DNA from: Rhizophlyctis rosea
Lineage: Eukaryota; Chytridiomycota; Chytridiomycetes; Rhizophlyctidales; Rhizophlyctidaceae
Direction: 5' to 3'
Length of the DNA: 64,000 nt
Assembly: GCA_027596075.1 (NCBI GenBank)
Contig: JADGJC010000007.1
Coordinates: 280,622 to 344,621 of the forward strand
In this document: in pieces, positions 22,925-36,300 of the stretch
Numbering within the stretch: position 1 is the first letter of the stretch
Layout: each line of letters begins with the position of its first letter
The notes under the pieces: generated by a model
Databases searched by the model: none
Told to the model about the DNA's origin: nothing
What the model saw: only the letters and a program-made list of their open reading frames with translations
Position numbers and translations under genes: made by a program

Positions 22925-25610
22925 ATGTCCGCCCCAGACAACTACTCAGACGCAGACTCCGACTCCGACGTCTCAGCCCCCGCCTCCTCTCGCAGACGGC
23001 GCGCAAAGAACAAGAAGCGAAAGCGTCGCGAACGTCCAGAACCAAATTACGACGACCTGTTCGTTTTTGGTTATGGGTCAACGCTGTTTCGAAACGATGA
23101 AGTTGCTCGGTCTATTGAGGATGGTCAAATGCTTATGCGGTGGCGGGATGACGAGGTAGCGGACCTTACTTTAGATAGGTAAGAATGACACCTTCCCTCT
23201 TTTAACTGTGAATGTTGAACGGTAGAGAGGAAGTTTCCACTCTCCTCTCTGGCCGAATATCCTGGTAGCGGTTCGGAATCCATGATTTCCCGAAAGATTT
23301 GGAGATGTCGTTTGATGAGTTCTTGGTGCTTTTGATTGTGCTATTGCGACCTTTCACAGGTGTTAGGTAAATTGCAAACAGGAACCGAGAAACGCGGGTG
23401 TCCCAGTGGGCAACGTGTTTCATCGACCAATACCCAGAACCAGCACTCATCGATTGTATCTTTTGCCTGTGCAGATATGATGTTCGGAATCTGCTTGACA
23501 ATGAAAGCCAATTCTACCAACGTGGTCCAGAGCTATCATCAGACGGGCATGATTCAGAATGTGAGAAAGAGCGATACTTAGATATTGATTCAGAGGAGGA
23601 GAAGCTGTTTGACATGTCGGAAGACGAGAGGAATGCGTATGTTGGTAAGCAATGAAATTGAGTCGCGTGGTGTAACGCGTCATATGTTGACTCCGCTTCC
23701 AGCGGACAAACGCAAGCGTCGTAGATGGGCAGAAGAGGACAAATTATATGCCTACAATTATGACACCTCTGCGCTTCTATCTCAACCCCAAGAAGAAGTC
23801 AGGGAGGATTACAAGCCGAAGTATCCAGCTCCCGATGGAGTCATGCTGGTGAGCAAGCATCAAAATCTCGATCGTCTGCATAAATGACCAACCCGGAACC
23901 GGACAGCCACGAACGGAACGCATCGCACAAATCATCGAAAAAACGGCTGATTTCATCCGACAAAGCAACAATCCACAGATAGAGATCATGATCCAGGCAA
24001 AGCAAGCTGGCAACCCGGACTTCTCCTTCTTGAACATCAAGGATCCCTGCTATCCATACTTCAAGCATGTGTTAATGCTCATGCGCACTGGCTTGTTTGC
24101 GTATGGTGGGCGTGACGAGTCCGAGCAGGAAGAGGAAGATGCACAAGAGGAAGTCGCACAACCTGAAACGACCCAACCTGGTTCATCGGATCAGACGCCT
24201 GCTGCCGGTCAGGAAAGCGAGCGGGACGGTCAAATATTGTATGATCCTGCTCAAACTGAAGCGGAGAGTCGAAGTGCGCTCCATCAAAGTACCGCGGGGC
24301 CGGACAACCAAGTGGTTCATGATCCTACAGCACCGGAAGCAACGTGGGTGAAAGCCTTATTGATCGGTCAATCTATCTCATTCGCTGATACGCTGTTTGC
24401 AGAGGTATGCCGTTGGAATTGCAAGAACGCATCGAAAAGACGGCAAGATTCGTTGCGCGGAATGGAAACGCATTCGAATCCAAAATCAAGCAAAAGAATG
24501 CTGGGGACTCGAAATTCGCATTTCTTAATCCGTGGAACGAGCATCATGCATATTATCGGGCGAAAGTGAAGGAAGTTCAGGAGGGCGGCACAGCGGCAGT
24601 GACGAATGGTCCGAATGCGGCCAATGAACCACCAGTAATAGCACCGCCCATTGTCCAACCTGGGGATGCCGCTAGTGGAGCGGAGGTCACGTCGAACTTG
24701 CCCGTGCCTTCACTCAACTCGGAAGGGATCGCACCAGCTGGAGAAGATACTTTGGTTACAAAAAGTAAAGCACATGCCGTTTTCTGTGCCATTTGAGTGA
24801 CTAATGATCCTTTTGATAGCTCTGGAGTCTGCTAAAGTGGAGCGTTTGCAGAAGGCCAAACAGTTTTTGGAGAATTTGAGGGCACGACGGACGTCAGTAC
24901 CCAGTGGACCATCAAAGAGCAAAGTTGGACAGTCTGGCGATGGGAAGGACGGACAACAAGGTGATCCGTCGTTGTCCGGATCCCCATCGGCCACATCTGG
25001 GTCGGATGAAGATGATCATACGGGGAAGACGAATAGGGATGGCCGCGGCAGCAGTCATCGTGAAGTAAATGATGGAAGGAAAGACAGCAGCAGGCACAGG
25101 GGAGATGTGCACGGGGAGGATCAAGTGCGGTCGGTGAGGGCAAGTCGAGGGGCTGCCAAGAATGGGAAGGGCCATGGCCGGCGACACAAGTCACGCTCTA
25201 GGTCACGATCCCGGTCCCGAACCCGCCATCACTCGCGATCCCGAACTAGAAAGGAGAAGCGCAAACACAAGCACGAGCATCGGCATCGGTCACGCAGCAG
25301 ATCATATAGAAGCTGGGACGAGGACGAGGACGGGCATCGCCGTCATCATTATAAAGGGAAGGAAGATGCTGGTCGAGATGGGTTGTCTCATCATAGAAGC
25401 CGGAAACGGTCTTTATCGAGATCGCCCGTCCCGACTAGTAGGTCTGAAGGAGATGAAGAGCATAAGCGCAGGGAACGGCATACAGGGTCACGCTCACGTT
25501 CCCGATCATATTCACCGACACGGAGTCACCATCGCTCTAGGCGGGAAGCGGATGGGCATTCCAGCCGAAAAAGGAGAAAGCGGTCAAGATCTCCCGCGTT
25601 ACGTAAATAA
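22925..25610 (+). CDS. SFSWAP: SFSWAP-type splicing regulator (DRY_EERY, two SURP modules, RS domain)
   Basis: Exons 22925-23178, 23475-23644, 23703-23848, 23907-24343, 24403-24764 and 24820-25610 join in phase to about 720 residues. The N-terminus is the alternative-splicing-regulator domain: DLFVFGYGSTLFRNDE, then LTLDRYDVRNLLDN with the DRY motif rebuilt across the first intron, then acidic DSEEEKLFDMSEDERNAYV. Two SURP (SWAP) modules follow. The first is RIAQIIEKTADFIRQ with FSFLNIKDPCYPYFK; the second is RIEKTARFVARNGNAFE with FAFLNPWNEHHAYYR. SURP modules bind SF1 or other branch-site factors. The C-terminus is a long Arg/Ser/His-rich RS domain. The animal protein (su(wa)/SFSWAP) regulates alternative splicing, including its own early introns. 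Yeasts lack it. The first intron (296 nt) is several times longer than the others. The start is the ATG at 22925. Confidence 0.93.
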
Positions 25611-25741
25611 TCCATATAACTGTAAATAATGAAAGTATGAATCTTCCGTGCTCATTGGTAATCGTGCAGTTGTAAATATAGTGCTCTGCCGATGAATTCA
25701 AAGAGGAAATCTACTAGTGGTATATTGCCGCTATCACCTAA

Positions 25742-27172
25742 TCATCCAAACATCTTCCCAAACATCTTCTTCTCCTTCTCTCTATACAACCTCATCTTCT
25801 CCTCCAACACCTTCTCCTCCCTCTTCAACTCCGTCCACTCCGGCCCATTTGCAGGATATAAATCCTTCCGCCTCTCCAAAATGCTTCGCAACCTAATATA
25901 ATCCTTTTGAGCTAGCTCTAAATCCCTCCCTATCCGTACATATGCCTGCGCCCGCCGAAACAGTCCCTTGATGTTGTCCGGATCGTGGTTGAGGACTTCC
26001 GAACATTGTGTGATAACTGGGGGGTAGTCACCGAGTTTTAGCTTGCAGGCGGCGTAGTTTAGGCGACAGGTTAGGAGGAGAGTGTCGAGGGTGGGGAGGT
26101 GGATTTGAGTTGAGGAGGAACTATTTGAGGAGGAACCAGTGCCCCCTTCCTTTGATTGAAACCTTTTGGCATCCTGCACTTCCGTGCTCATTGACACACT
26201 TTCCAAAAGCGTCAATGCTCTAGTATACTTATCTAAGGCCTCCTGGAACTTTCCCTCCTTATATGCTTTCCCACCTTCCTCCTTCCTACCCGGTGCCTCA
26301 GCCCACTTCTCTGCAACCGTCATTTCCCACGGTTCGCGCACAAATGCATTTGGAGCTTGGACTTCAATGAGTTCAAATTCAAATTCCAGAGGTACACCGT
26401 AGAGAGCGGCGAGGTGGGAGGTTGAAGTTGAATTCTGGAGTTCTTGGTGAGCTGCGTGAGCGCAACCGGAGTGCATGTGGGTGTGGATTGGGGAGAGGCC
26501 TTTTTGGATCTGGGCGGCGTTTTCGCGCTCTTGTAGGAGGACTTTTTCGAGTTGGACGTAGCCCTGTTGTACAGGATTGAGGATCAGAGTTTCATCTTAT
26601 GAATTTGAAATTCTCCATCAAAGGTGATTACTCACATCGCAATATTCTGGTAAACAAAGGAACCGTGCCTTTTCTCCTATGCCCATCGATTTGACGCACA
26701 ATTCAAAGGCTTTGACAGAGAAATTGAACCCTATCCGTAACTCAAAAGGTTTGGACAGGTCGGCTTCTTTGGAGTCTGCCACCTTCTTTCGTATGGGGCG
26801 GTCTGATGCAAGGCTCTTCTTCGTGCTAATGTCTGTGTGAGTTCCGTGAGTGTCATGTGATTTGCAGTCGTGGCCGTCCTGTGAGTGACCATGGTCATGA
26901 TGATCACACTGCTCTTTAGTGTCGAATTTCTCGGCATCCTCCGGTGTTAGATAGGCGGAGGTGGTGTAGTGAAATCTAGCGTTGGCACCGCGGGTCCACC
27001 TTGAGGAAGGCACTTCGGACGTTGGTGGCCTTATTGTCATCTTCAATATGCCTCCATCTTCTGTGATCTTAGTTGTGTTGTTTTGGATTTCGCGCAGGCG
27101 GTCTGTTTTTTCCGAGGATGTTTTCGGGGAGGAGGGAAGAGCTTCTTTTGGTGTTTCCTGAGTGGATATCAT
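25742..27172 (-). CDS. AIP/XAP2-like immunophilin (FKBP-type domain + TPR)
   Basis: Two exons, 26636-27172 and 25742-26563, give 452 residues from the ATG at 27172. The N-terminal half is an FKBP-type PPIase domain of the AIP type: ITEDGGILKMTIRPPT, ARFHYTTSAYL, then PFELRIGFNF and AFELCVKSMGIGEKARFLC. It continues across the intron to FEFELIEVQAPNAFVREPW. The second half is a TPR array: KEEGGKAYKEGKFQEALDKY, LNYAACKLKLGDY, NIKGLFRRAQAYVRIG. The TPR probably docks the C-terminal peptide of Hsp90, as AIP and AIPL1 do. Between strands of the PPIase domain lies a His/Asp-rich insertion (positions about 83-104, 10 His), absent from AIP as I know it. The N-terminal domain is likely a weak or inactive isomerase, as in AIP. 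It converges on SFSWAP with 131 bp between stops. Confidence 0.86.
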
Positions 27173-27725
27173 GGCGGCTGAGATGTGGGGCGGTGAGTGA
27201 ATGGTAGGGTTTCAGAGTTGTAATAGAAAAGGGTGTCCACAGATAGAGATGTTGTCGTAAGACCTGCTGTATTTCTGTATTAGCACTAGCACTGAGCGAA
27301 CGGGGGTTATGGTGTTCTTCAAAACGTTGCAAAATAAGTGGAAAGCTGCGGCAGAACCTCGAGAAACAGGGATTGTGAGAGCAGTTTGACCATGTTTGGT
27401 TTTAAGCACTTGACGCGGAGTACGTAAGCAATTTGAGTGGCATATGGCGGCACAGCATTGTTTACAGGTATAGCAGTCAAGGGGTCACTCCTTGACAATA
27501 TATGCTGCACATCAACCCTTTCTTGACAGTGAGAAGGAGATGGCCATTCAGTCACGATATCATACAATAAGCTTTTAACCTCAGGCTGTAAGCACCTGCC
27601 AGGCGAGCAACTGTTTGTCTACTGCTTTTGATTGCTGCTGCTCATATCCAGCTCCCTCATTGGATGAGTAACAATTTTGAGCAGCGGTGGAGAAGGCAAT
27701 CAAACTTGTTCCGAAGATTCATACC
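27173..27725. other. Divergent promoter region AIP-like gene / membrane protein
   Basis: 553 bp between divergent starts. Minus frames here (27212-27567) have no supporting motif. Nothing else seen. Confidence 0.55.
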
Positions 27726-29078
27726 ATGTTGTCCTGGGGCACCCACATTGCCGGTCTAGTATCCCTTTGCATTGCGATAGTCGTAATCTTCAGTGTAATA
27801 TGGCAGAAAGCAGAGCCGCTGCTGGGCATGCAGGTACGATCTCAGGCGACCGTCCTTTGAATATTCTCTATTTACACATACTGTTCAACAGCTCACGCAA
27901 TGTACCTTGGCCAATCTGACCTATACCCAAGCGTGTGCAGCAAACTGCTCAGCACATAGTCGTCCATCAGCTGAGCAAGTCCTGCAGAAGAATGTTTCGC
28001 CGCTAGTGCCGACAAACGGCTCCAGCTGCCCATCCTCAATGGAAACTTGCCTGTACTTGAACCTTTCATTGATAGTGGAGCAACAATCTCCAAACCCTCC
28101 TGCTTCCGTTGTTGTAACGGAAGGCTTGGAGACCAGCAACGTGCGACAAGTATCCGACACTTTGTCAAATTGGACGACTTTGGCGGAACGAGGCCTGGGA
28201 AAGCGGGACGGCTGTGTCATTACCGACGGCTGGGACGTGAACAGTGGAGTAACTCTTCAAACATTTGTAAGTCATCTGTAGGGTCTCAACATTCGTATAG
28301 AGTGGCTAATACTATTCGGCAGTTTGACTTTCCCCTCTCAACAATTTCCATCCTCATTCTTATGATCCCGTCGGGATTATTTATTTTATACCTGACGCTC
28401 GTCATATCCTCCCTTCTATCTATATCGATCCTTCGCATTGTTCCACTTCCTTCTTCCCACCCACTCTCAACAGAAAGTGCATCACCCAATCCTCATCCCT
28501 CGCGTTTCGCACCGACACTTCATACTGTTGCAGTTCACACGCGTTCCATCAACTCATTGTCAGATGATATCGCCTTCGCACTGACAATCGGCATCCTCAT
28601 TCCTTTCGCCTTACTCTATCCAATCTACCAATACGGTATCATTCCATCAACAGCCAAAAGATTCCTCGGCGTCATCATGGCAGTGATTTCGATGACCGGC
28701 TTTGCCCTCCTCGTTTCGCGCCTCATTCGATACTTCCACTTACGCATGACTATCCTCCTCTCCCCGTCTCCACCCAAACCGGTGGCCACGTCCTTAACTG
28801 ATCCACCACCTCATACCGACCATATCCTCCTTCCTCGCCTTTCCGGTCTCATCATATATTCACTTGCAATGATGGCACCGGTGGCAGCTATTCGATATCG
28901 TGATTTGGCTGATGTAGGTCACGATGCAGTTTGGAATCCAAAGGATGATTGGGCAGTTCTAGTTGTCGTTGCAGCTGGGATTGGTGTGGGTGTCGCAATG
29001 CTGGTGAGAAGTATTGGCATGGAAGGTGTCAGGAGAAGTAGGGTGGCTAGATGTGTAGAACCGCTAGTGGTGGTGTAG
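27726..29078 (+). CDS. Predicted multi-pass membrane protein, unrecognised
   Basis: Exons 27726-27833, 27892-28266 and 28323-29078 join in phase 0 to 412 residues. The N-terminus has a hydrophobic segment (HIAGLVSLCIAIVVIFSVIW). A 130-residue hydrophilic domain follows with about nine cysteines (CTLANLTYTQACAANC, CPSSMETCLY) and several N-glycosylation sequons, so it probably faces the lumen or outside. Four more hydrophobic stretches come next: ISILILMIPSGLFILYLTLV, FALTIGILIPFALLYPIY, LGVIMAVISMTGFALLVS and a C-terminal AVLVVVAAGIGVGVAMLV. A fifth (LSGLIIYSLAMMAPVAA) lies before the last. The Cys-rich luminal domain suggests a disulfide-stabilised ectodomain. I do not recognise the family; chytrid-specific or fast-evolving is possible. 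Its 3' side is followed by a sparse 1.3 kb. Confidence 0.7.
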
Positions 29079-29628
29079 CACATGAATATGCAGAGGGTGA
29101 TATGGGGTAAGCTGTGAATGCGAAACACATCATCTGTAAATATACTCAAGTCGATCAATAAATACATGTAAATATTTGCAGCCATTGAACCATGGAGGAG
29201 GTGGCTTAGGTAATGTGGAGATGACTGTGCCGTTAAAGATTTCCCATCGCGTGATAGGGTTCTTCCTGAAGCCACTGCCTTGACGTTTTTTGAATCTTTA
29301 CCAGCGATTTCAGCAGTCCGTTCCTTCATCACGCTGCAATGCCGCACGCGCATGAAGAAAACCTCTGAAGGCAGGCATATTGAGCCCCTGTCGTCGGCAT
29401 AACCTTACCAACGAGCCACGCATCCCTATTCCTCCTGTCCGTGCCTACACAGCGCCCTCCTCTCACGGGTACACTCAACAACGTCAAAACACCTGTGGAA
29501 CAAAACTAGATTAACGTGTCCACCCCTTAGAACACCCTGAGGTGGTACACAGCCTTGACAAACCGTCATCAAGACTTCCCGATTAGCGAATCCCGCAACA
29601 TAAAATCCCATCCGGCAATTATTCGAAA
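29079..29628. other. Intergenic, no gene seen
   Basis: 550 bp with only short frames on the minus strand (29426-29611, and 29569-30036, which runs on past this stretch). The latter encodes a 155-residue frame rich in aromatic residues but with no start or splice support. Confidence 0.45.
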
Positions 29629-30257
29629 ATGAATAAAATCATCGCCTTTGTAACGCCAGTGAAAATGCAACCCATCATGAGCACTCCTGATATCCGGAAG
29701 AGTGTCGCACCTGCCGCAGAGGAACGTGTACCGAGCCAGAATGACGACGTCGCAGTAAGCGTTCTTCATAAGCGCGGAGAGCTGAATCATCCTCCCAAGC
29801 TTCAACTCACATTGATCATGTCTTCGTTTCAGTACATACGCGGTGCACCAGAAGTTGATGAAAAGTTCTGGACGGAGGATGAGGTTGTGTACTGTTTGAA
29901 GACCCCAAATAATCGCATTGTCGGTGGGTAGTATTACACTCAGATACATTCGGATGGCTTTCGTTTCATGCATCTCACCAATTGCCACTCCGGTCGTCGC
30001 CTTCACTGCAGTTTGTGGACAGAAAGACCTTCTCAAGAAAGTGGATTGATAGGTGCTTCGCCGGTAACTCAGGGACGGGGGGGTGGGGAAGGCTTTGGGA
30101 GTGTGCGAAAGTTTTTGGGACTCATCAACCTTGCTTCGTTTTGGGGACGACCGCTTGCATTGTCACACGTTACTTTGCCTTATCTGAAATCAAGGGTACG
30201 CAAATGAAGCTCATAGCTAGTGGAGGGGGTTTTCTGTCAAGGCATATGGCTCGGTGA
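29629..30257 (+). CDS. Candidate small gene, unrecognised
   Basis: Weak candidate. An ATG at 29629 opens a frame whose GTAAGC/TTTCAG pair (about 29756-29832) removes a stretch cleanly. After it the protein reads on as YIRGAPEVDEKFWTEDEVVY. A further plausible intron leads to an exon near 30010-30257 (FVDRKTFSRKWIDRCFAG, then CAKVFGTHQPCFVLGTTAC) ending at TGA. The last exon has one possible membrane segment. Together about 165 residues. A competing minus-strand frame at 29569-30036 overlaps it. The call rests only on splice-site fit and coding appearance. Confidence 0.3.
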
Positions 30258-30376
30258 ATGATCAAAGCAAACGGATTTTGTAAAATAAACACACGGCATA
30301 TGTAACAAAGAATGTACACTACTTGCAAATGATAATCTGAGCTGACACAGCTACCATACCCTATCTAACACCTACA

Positions 30377-33300
30377 CTATGACACATCCATACCCGAAAC
30401 CTCCTTCCTAACATCTTTGAGCGTCTCCTGTATCATTCCAGCAGATTCCCGCTCGATGGCCGTATCACACAACCCAACAAGCTCCGTCTGCATCGCATCA
30501 TCTAACAAATTCTCCCGCTTCGCTCGCAGAACAAGATTCTTCAATATCCGAGACGCAGCTTCACGGATCGCGGTATACTGCATACAAATTTGATTAACAA
30601 TTGAAGTGCAGCAGTGTGCAGTATAAATTAATACCCACCTTCCCATCTTCCAAAGCCGTAAACAAGGCCGTGACAAGTGTCTTCACATGATCAGCGCTGA
30701 AACCTCCATCCTCCGTCTTCTCCACCACCTTCTCCACTGCATCCAACACCCCAATCCGGACGTTCCAGACATTGCCCTCCACGTTCTCCGCCAACACTTT
30801 TACAATCTGGTCCACGTATTTTGCTGGAATCAAGAAAGCACAAAGACGTTACTTCAAATCCTTCGCCACACAAAACAAATCCACAAAAAACAAACCTTGC
30901 GTATCCCTATTCCGCGGCCAACACAACCCAACAGCCTTAAACGCATTCGCCTTAATCTGCAACGTCAAAGGCTTCTCCCTCGAATCATCCACATCCATAT
31001 CATCCTCATCCTCCTTCCCACTCGCTGTCTCCACCAAATACTCCTCAACCTCCCCAAACCGATCCACCTCCAACGCATCCAAAACCTTCCCCAAAACCTC
31101 AATCGAAACCCGTTTATAAGGCCGATTATTCTTCTTAGCCTCCCGAATCAAAATCTTCACCACTTCCTCCACCCGTCCCTTCCCCGCACCCTTAAGCCAC
31201 TCCCTCCCCTCAACACACACCGTCCCAAAAGACTCAACAACTTTCTCCTTCCCCTCCCACGTCCGCCCACCAAGCGCCTCCACAAAAATCTTCACGGCCC
31301 GATCCATCTGTCCTTCAAAGCTACTGCCAAGACTCTTGGCAATATCTCCAATGGCCTGCGCAACCTGCCGCTTGACGCCCCACGACGGCGTCGTGGACAT
31401 CAAACTCTCCGTGAGATCCATCAACTCCGGCTGCCACAATCGTATGGCTCCAGATGAACCTGCCGTGTTCTCCTCCCAAACGTTTTGCCACACCTTTTTG
31501 AGTTCCTCTTCCGGGTCTCGAGCGCCGATGAAGGCAATGGGCAATACTTCTCCATAATGAGCCTTCAAGACGTCATTCGCATGTCGTGATATCTCGAGGA
31601 AGACAATCCCTGCGACGGAACGCTGCTCCAAATCCTCTCCTTCCAAATACGAGGTTTTGAGATGAGTCAGTAGCCTTGAAATTGCCCTGATTATGCCGTG
31701 TGATTAAGAAAATTGCTCCACATCCACATAAATCAACACTGATTCACTCACCCCTCACTAGCAACCCGGCAAATATGCCCAATAGCAGTAGCATTCGCCT
31801 TCCTAACAACAGGACTGCGATCATACACAACCCCACTAAGCGCCTTCAAAATCCCATCCGCATGTGGCTTCAAGTCCAACGGGATTCTCTGCACCAACGA
31901 ACACACAAATCGCGCGCTACCAGCTTTGGTAGGAAGCCCAATCCCCTTCCTGATGATCGAATTCAACCGAGATACCAAAAGCGGCAAGCTTTCCGCGTCA
32001 ATCTGATCGACAGCACTCTCCAATGCATCCATCATGGGTGAATGCCTCGTTGATGCCAAACGAGACGTGTCGAGCTCTTCCTGCGAAAGGCCGTATCGCT
32101 CAGTGTGGAAGCTCAAGTAATCTATGGAAAAGGGCACGATAAAAAATCCGAAACCGAGTTCCCAAAAAGGATGCTCATCAACCACTTACTGACGATCTGC
32201 GGCTCAAAATTCGAAAGCCCCTCCAACAGCGTCCCAACAAGTTCCGCCAAATGCGCCCTCAAGAAGACGCCTCCCTTCCGCGAAATCTTCAAAATAGTAC
32301 TCAACGAATACTTCCTCACATCCTCCGCCATAGATCCCAGTCCCTTCGTCTATTCGAAATTACGTCAACATCCAATCCCAGCACCCTCAAAAACACCACC
32401 AACTCACCAAGAAAAACGGCAACACAATATCAACAACCTGCTGCCCCTCCTCCCTCGGCGCAACACTCGGATCACAATACCGCAACGTGATATTCGTCAA
32501 CCCCTTACACGTCAAAAACGCCGCATTCCTCACACTCTCCTTGATATCATCAAGAGCCCGAAAACACATATTCCACAAATCCTGCAAATACGGCTTCAAC
32601 TGCGTAATCTGCTGTCCATGCAAAAGATCCGCAAGCGCCGCACAACTAGCTTCCCGCATCCGCCATTGTCGATCTCCCATCCCCTTGATCACGTCAGTGA
32701 TGATGACATCAAAGTACTCGTCCACAGCTTTCTTTGGTTCCTTGACGAGGGTTTTCCAGATGTTTTTCATGGTTTCCGCAACGCGTTGGTTTGGATCGAA
32801 CTGGTAGCGGTATAGGCGCGGGATGAGTTTGGCGAGGTGGGGACGGAGTTCTGCTTCTGCTTGTGCGGCGATGTGACCGAATCCCATGCTGGCTCCGCGG
32901 CGGGAGTTCCAGATGGCGGAGTGGGAGGCAAGACTCATGAAACGGTAAACGAGGTCGGGTTGGTTCATGTCTGATGCGAGTGAAAGAACGGATTTGTAAG
33001 TGCTGATAGAGCCGCCGTCGGGGGACGATCCCAAAGCGTTGTCAGCGAACAGCTGGGTATCACCCGTCACGGTCTGCGGCGCGATTTTGCGCCCCTCCGT
33101 GAATGTTGATACTAGTGTTTCTACCAGTGCATCCCTTGTGGATTGGTCTCCAATCTCATACACAAGCCCAATGCCCTTCGATGCGAGTTCCTGGGTGAAA
33201 TCATCTCGGTCCGACAGCAGCTTAGAGAATGCCTCATGAATTTTCAGCGCATGAGCCTACGTTCAAAAAGTTTGATCAACGCATGCAAACACAAGTAACA

Positions 33301-36300
33301 ACCATCTCTCCAACACATACCACCACAACAGAATGCTTCCCACAATTCTTCACCACACACAACAACCACAACCCAACCGCCCGTCTCGCAACCGGCCGTC
33401 CTCCATTGACCTCCCCCAACATCTTCTCCAAAACCTTCTCCAACACCTCCTTCTTCGGCCGTCCAACCACCCCCTCCTCCCCCGTCCCCTCCACCGGGAA
33501 CTCCACATCCGCAATATCCAAATGCTGCTCCATATGCGCCGACGCAAAACTAGCCGCCACAGCGCACACCGCATCCCCAACAGTAAAGTGAACCTCGATT
33601 TGTTTAGTCAACGTCGTAGGTAACGTATAGAAGAACGTAAGAACACTCTCAATAAGAGACGGATCCCCAACCGCCAAATCGCCCAAAGTCGTAATGCCAC
33701 GTTCTTGCACCTTCGGGTCCTTGGCCGTCCGTACAAGGCTAATCAACTTCTCCACGATCGATGTCGGCGTCCACTCTTGTTTCTCCTTCTCCTGCGCCGG
33801 CTTTTCCGCAGAATCTGAATCAACCTCCATCGACGTGGTCGCATTCTCTCCAGTAATCAGAGACCCGTATCGTCCCGCTTCAGCTAAAGCTACGCACGCC
33901 CCGATGAGTGTGATGGACGAGGATCCCTGAAGTTCGTTGGCTATGCAAGCTGTAGCTCTCTGAAGCAAATCCTTGGAAACAAAGGACTCGTATGTGCTGG
34001 GGTACCGATATCTCAACCGACCAATCAAGAAACCCAACCCCACAGCACTTCCATGCCGAGCTTCAAGTGTGACCTGAATCGACTCTCAGCGATTCTACCT
34101 AAAAAACGTTCAAACGGTGCGTTCTCACCTGCTTCGAACTGTCATTGATAACACCAATCTGCTCTTCCAACAACGACACAAACACCCGAGCGCGCTCCCC
34201 CTTATTCAAATCACTCGACGCAATGATGGAGATGATGTGCGCTACGGACACTCTGGTATCAATCTTCGTCGATGACAAGAAAGACTTCAACCAGTCAATG
34301 CGATCGCTGTAGGAGTTGGCTAATGACGATGGTCCCAAAGATACAATCTCCAAAAGGCATGAAGATGCGACCGACAGGAGGAGTGCATCTGTAAACAAAA
34401 ATCAACAAAATTAACAAAACCCACGGCCGGTGAGCAAATGATTGACATGGACATACCTGCGCCGTCCGACTTCAAAGCCAATTCCAGCAAATCCAAATAC
34501 AACCGAAGTCCACTCGGCTTATCAGCCGCAGCAGACTCCTCCCACATACTCTTAACAGCACCCCTGACAGCCGCCCGCGTCTTCGGATCCATAACCCTCG
34601 ACTCCTCCTCACTGACATACGTGAAATCCTCCACATCCGCTCTTGGATCAGCCCTTACCAACAACAACCGTCTTAAAAACTCCAACGCATGCGTAAACGA
34701 ATCCGCCGTAAAGCCCCCCACCCACCGCACCCCCGGCAACTTAATCTGATTAGCTGGAGACTTACGACTCATTTCAGCAATCAGGGAAACCATCGCGTTA
34801 AAATTTGGTAGGGACTGTCGGTAGGTGGTCAACAGGTTGGATTCCTCCACGGGTTTGGCAGCGGCGGGTGGAGCATCGGGGAACTTTAGACCGCGACGTG
34901 CCTCGTCTCGTACTTCCAGCTTGGCGTCTCCCGCCGCGAGGAGGCAGATGTATCGTGCAAGTGGATAGGTGAATGGGAAGATGGCGTTGTTGTAACGGAT
35001 TGCTGCGTATCGAGCTTGGTGCTCTACCTATGCGTTTTTCAGCCGAGAAGCAACAAAGACCAAAAGAGTGACAGCTATGGATCTTACCTTGCCAATATTA
35101 TCCAACAAGACCGACTCCAGCTCAGACTGCTTCTGAGCATCGGACCCAATGTCTTTGTAGGCTTCAATCATCGTCACCAGCGCCTCCTGTACCGACACTC
35201 GAACATTCCTTTCCTCCGTCGAAACAGCCTTGAAGAATGACAAAAGGATGCTGACATCGCTGGTGAAGAGTTTAGTTGCTGTGAAGGAGACATTAGCCCT
35301 ATAGACATATGGCACGTGCAAAATCAGATCGGAAGTCAGATATACCTCGCCGAGAAAGAAGCCCGACAGCTTCATACGCAAAACCACGTAAACTCTCTTG
35401 CTCCTGTCCTGTCTCGTTGCCGCCTTCATTGATGAACTTCAACAGTCCAGATAGGAGAACCGGCGCAATAGGTGTGATTTTTGCATCTGACGCCGTGCGA
35501 GCAATCCACTGAACAAAAGACATGCCCGCCGCTCGCAGTTTTGGTGTAGTTCCTTCCCCTGCAGGCAATGTTATCAATAATGCAAAATGCCAATGCCTAG
35601 GAATGAGCATGACCTACCGTACAAAGCATCGAATGCGACCTGCAACATTTGAGGAAACTGGTTTGCGGCGTACGCGGAACGCAACAGGAAGGAAAGAACA
35701 CGATTCTTGAGCGCATGCGTCCCCGGACTGCGATATGTATCGGCATCTGCACCATTGACAAAGAATCATGAGAATCGCCATTGCATGTGCCATACTTTCG
35801 AAAACAACTCACTCTTCACGTTCCCTGTTCCTTGATATAGCGCGTACAATGTCTCCACCACCTGACATGCTCATTAACGAAATGAAGATACATGAAACAA
35901 TGAGACTTTCGCACCTGTTGGTCCTCCATATTGGGTTTAGCGTGCCGTTTCAGCCCGTCTTCCCCTGCCGAAAGCACCTCATGATCAGAGTCGGCAGAAG
36001 CAATGACGTAGATCTTGAACCTCTCCAGCACGAGCAATGTGCCAGGGACGATGTTGAATGTGGAGATGAAGCGTAACAGACCCAACTTGATTTCTCGCAA
36101 GTCAGTTGATGACTTTGCCCAGGCGGATTTTCCATCATTCGTGATGAACTTCACTGCTGAGGAGGATAAGCCTGGAGGGACGGATGGAGGCGCTGCGGGT
36201 TCAGAAGATGCGGTGCCGGCACTGAGAGGTGTTTGCACTTTGACGACTGGGGGCCTGTACATCACTAAATCCGCAATATTGTCCAGCCAAAAAGACAAGT

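Noticed and set aside
29569..30036. 155-codon minus frame
   Set aside because: No start context, no family, and opposed by plus-strand splice signals; left undecided but not called.
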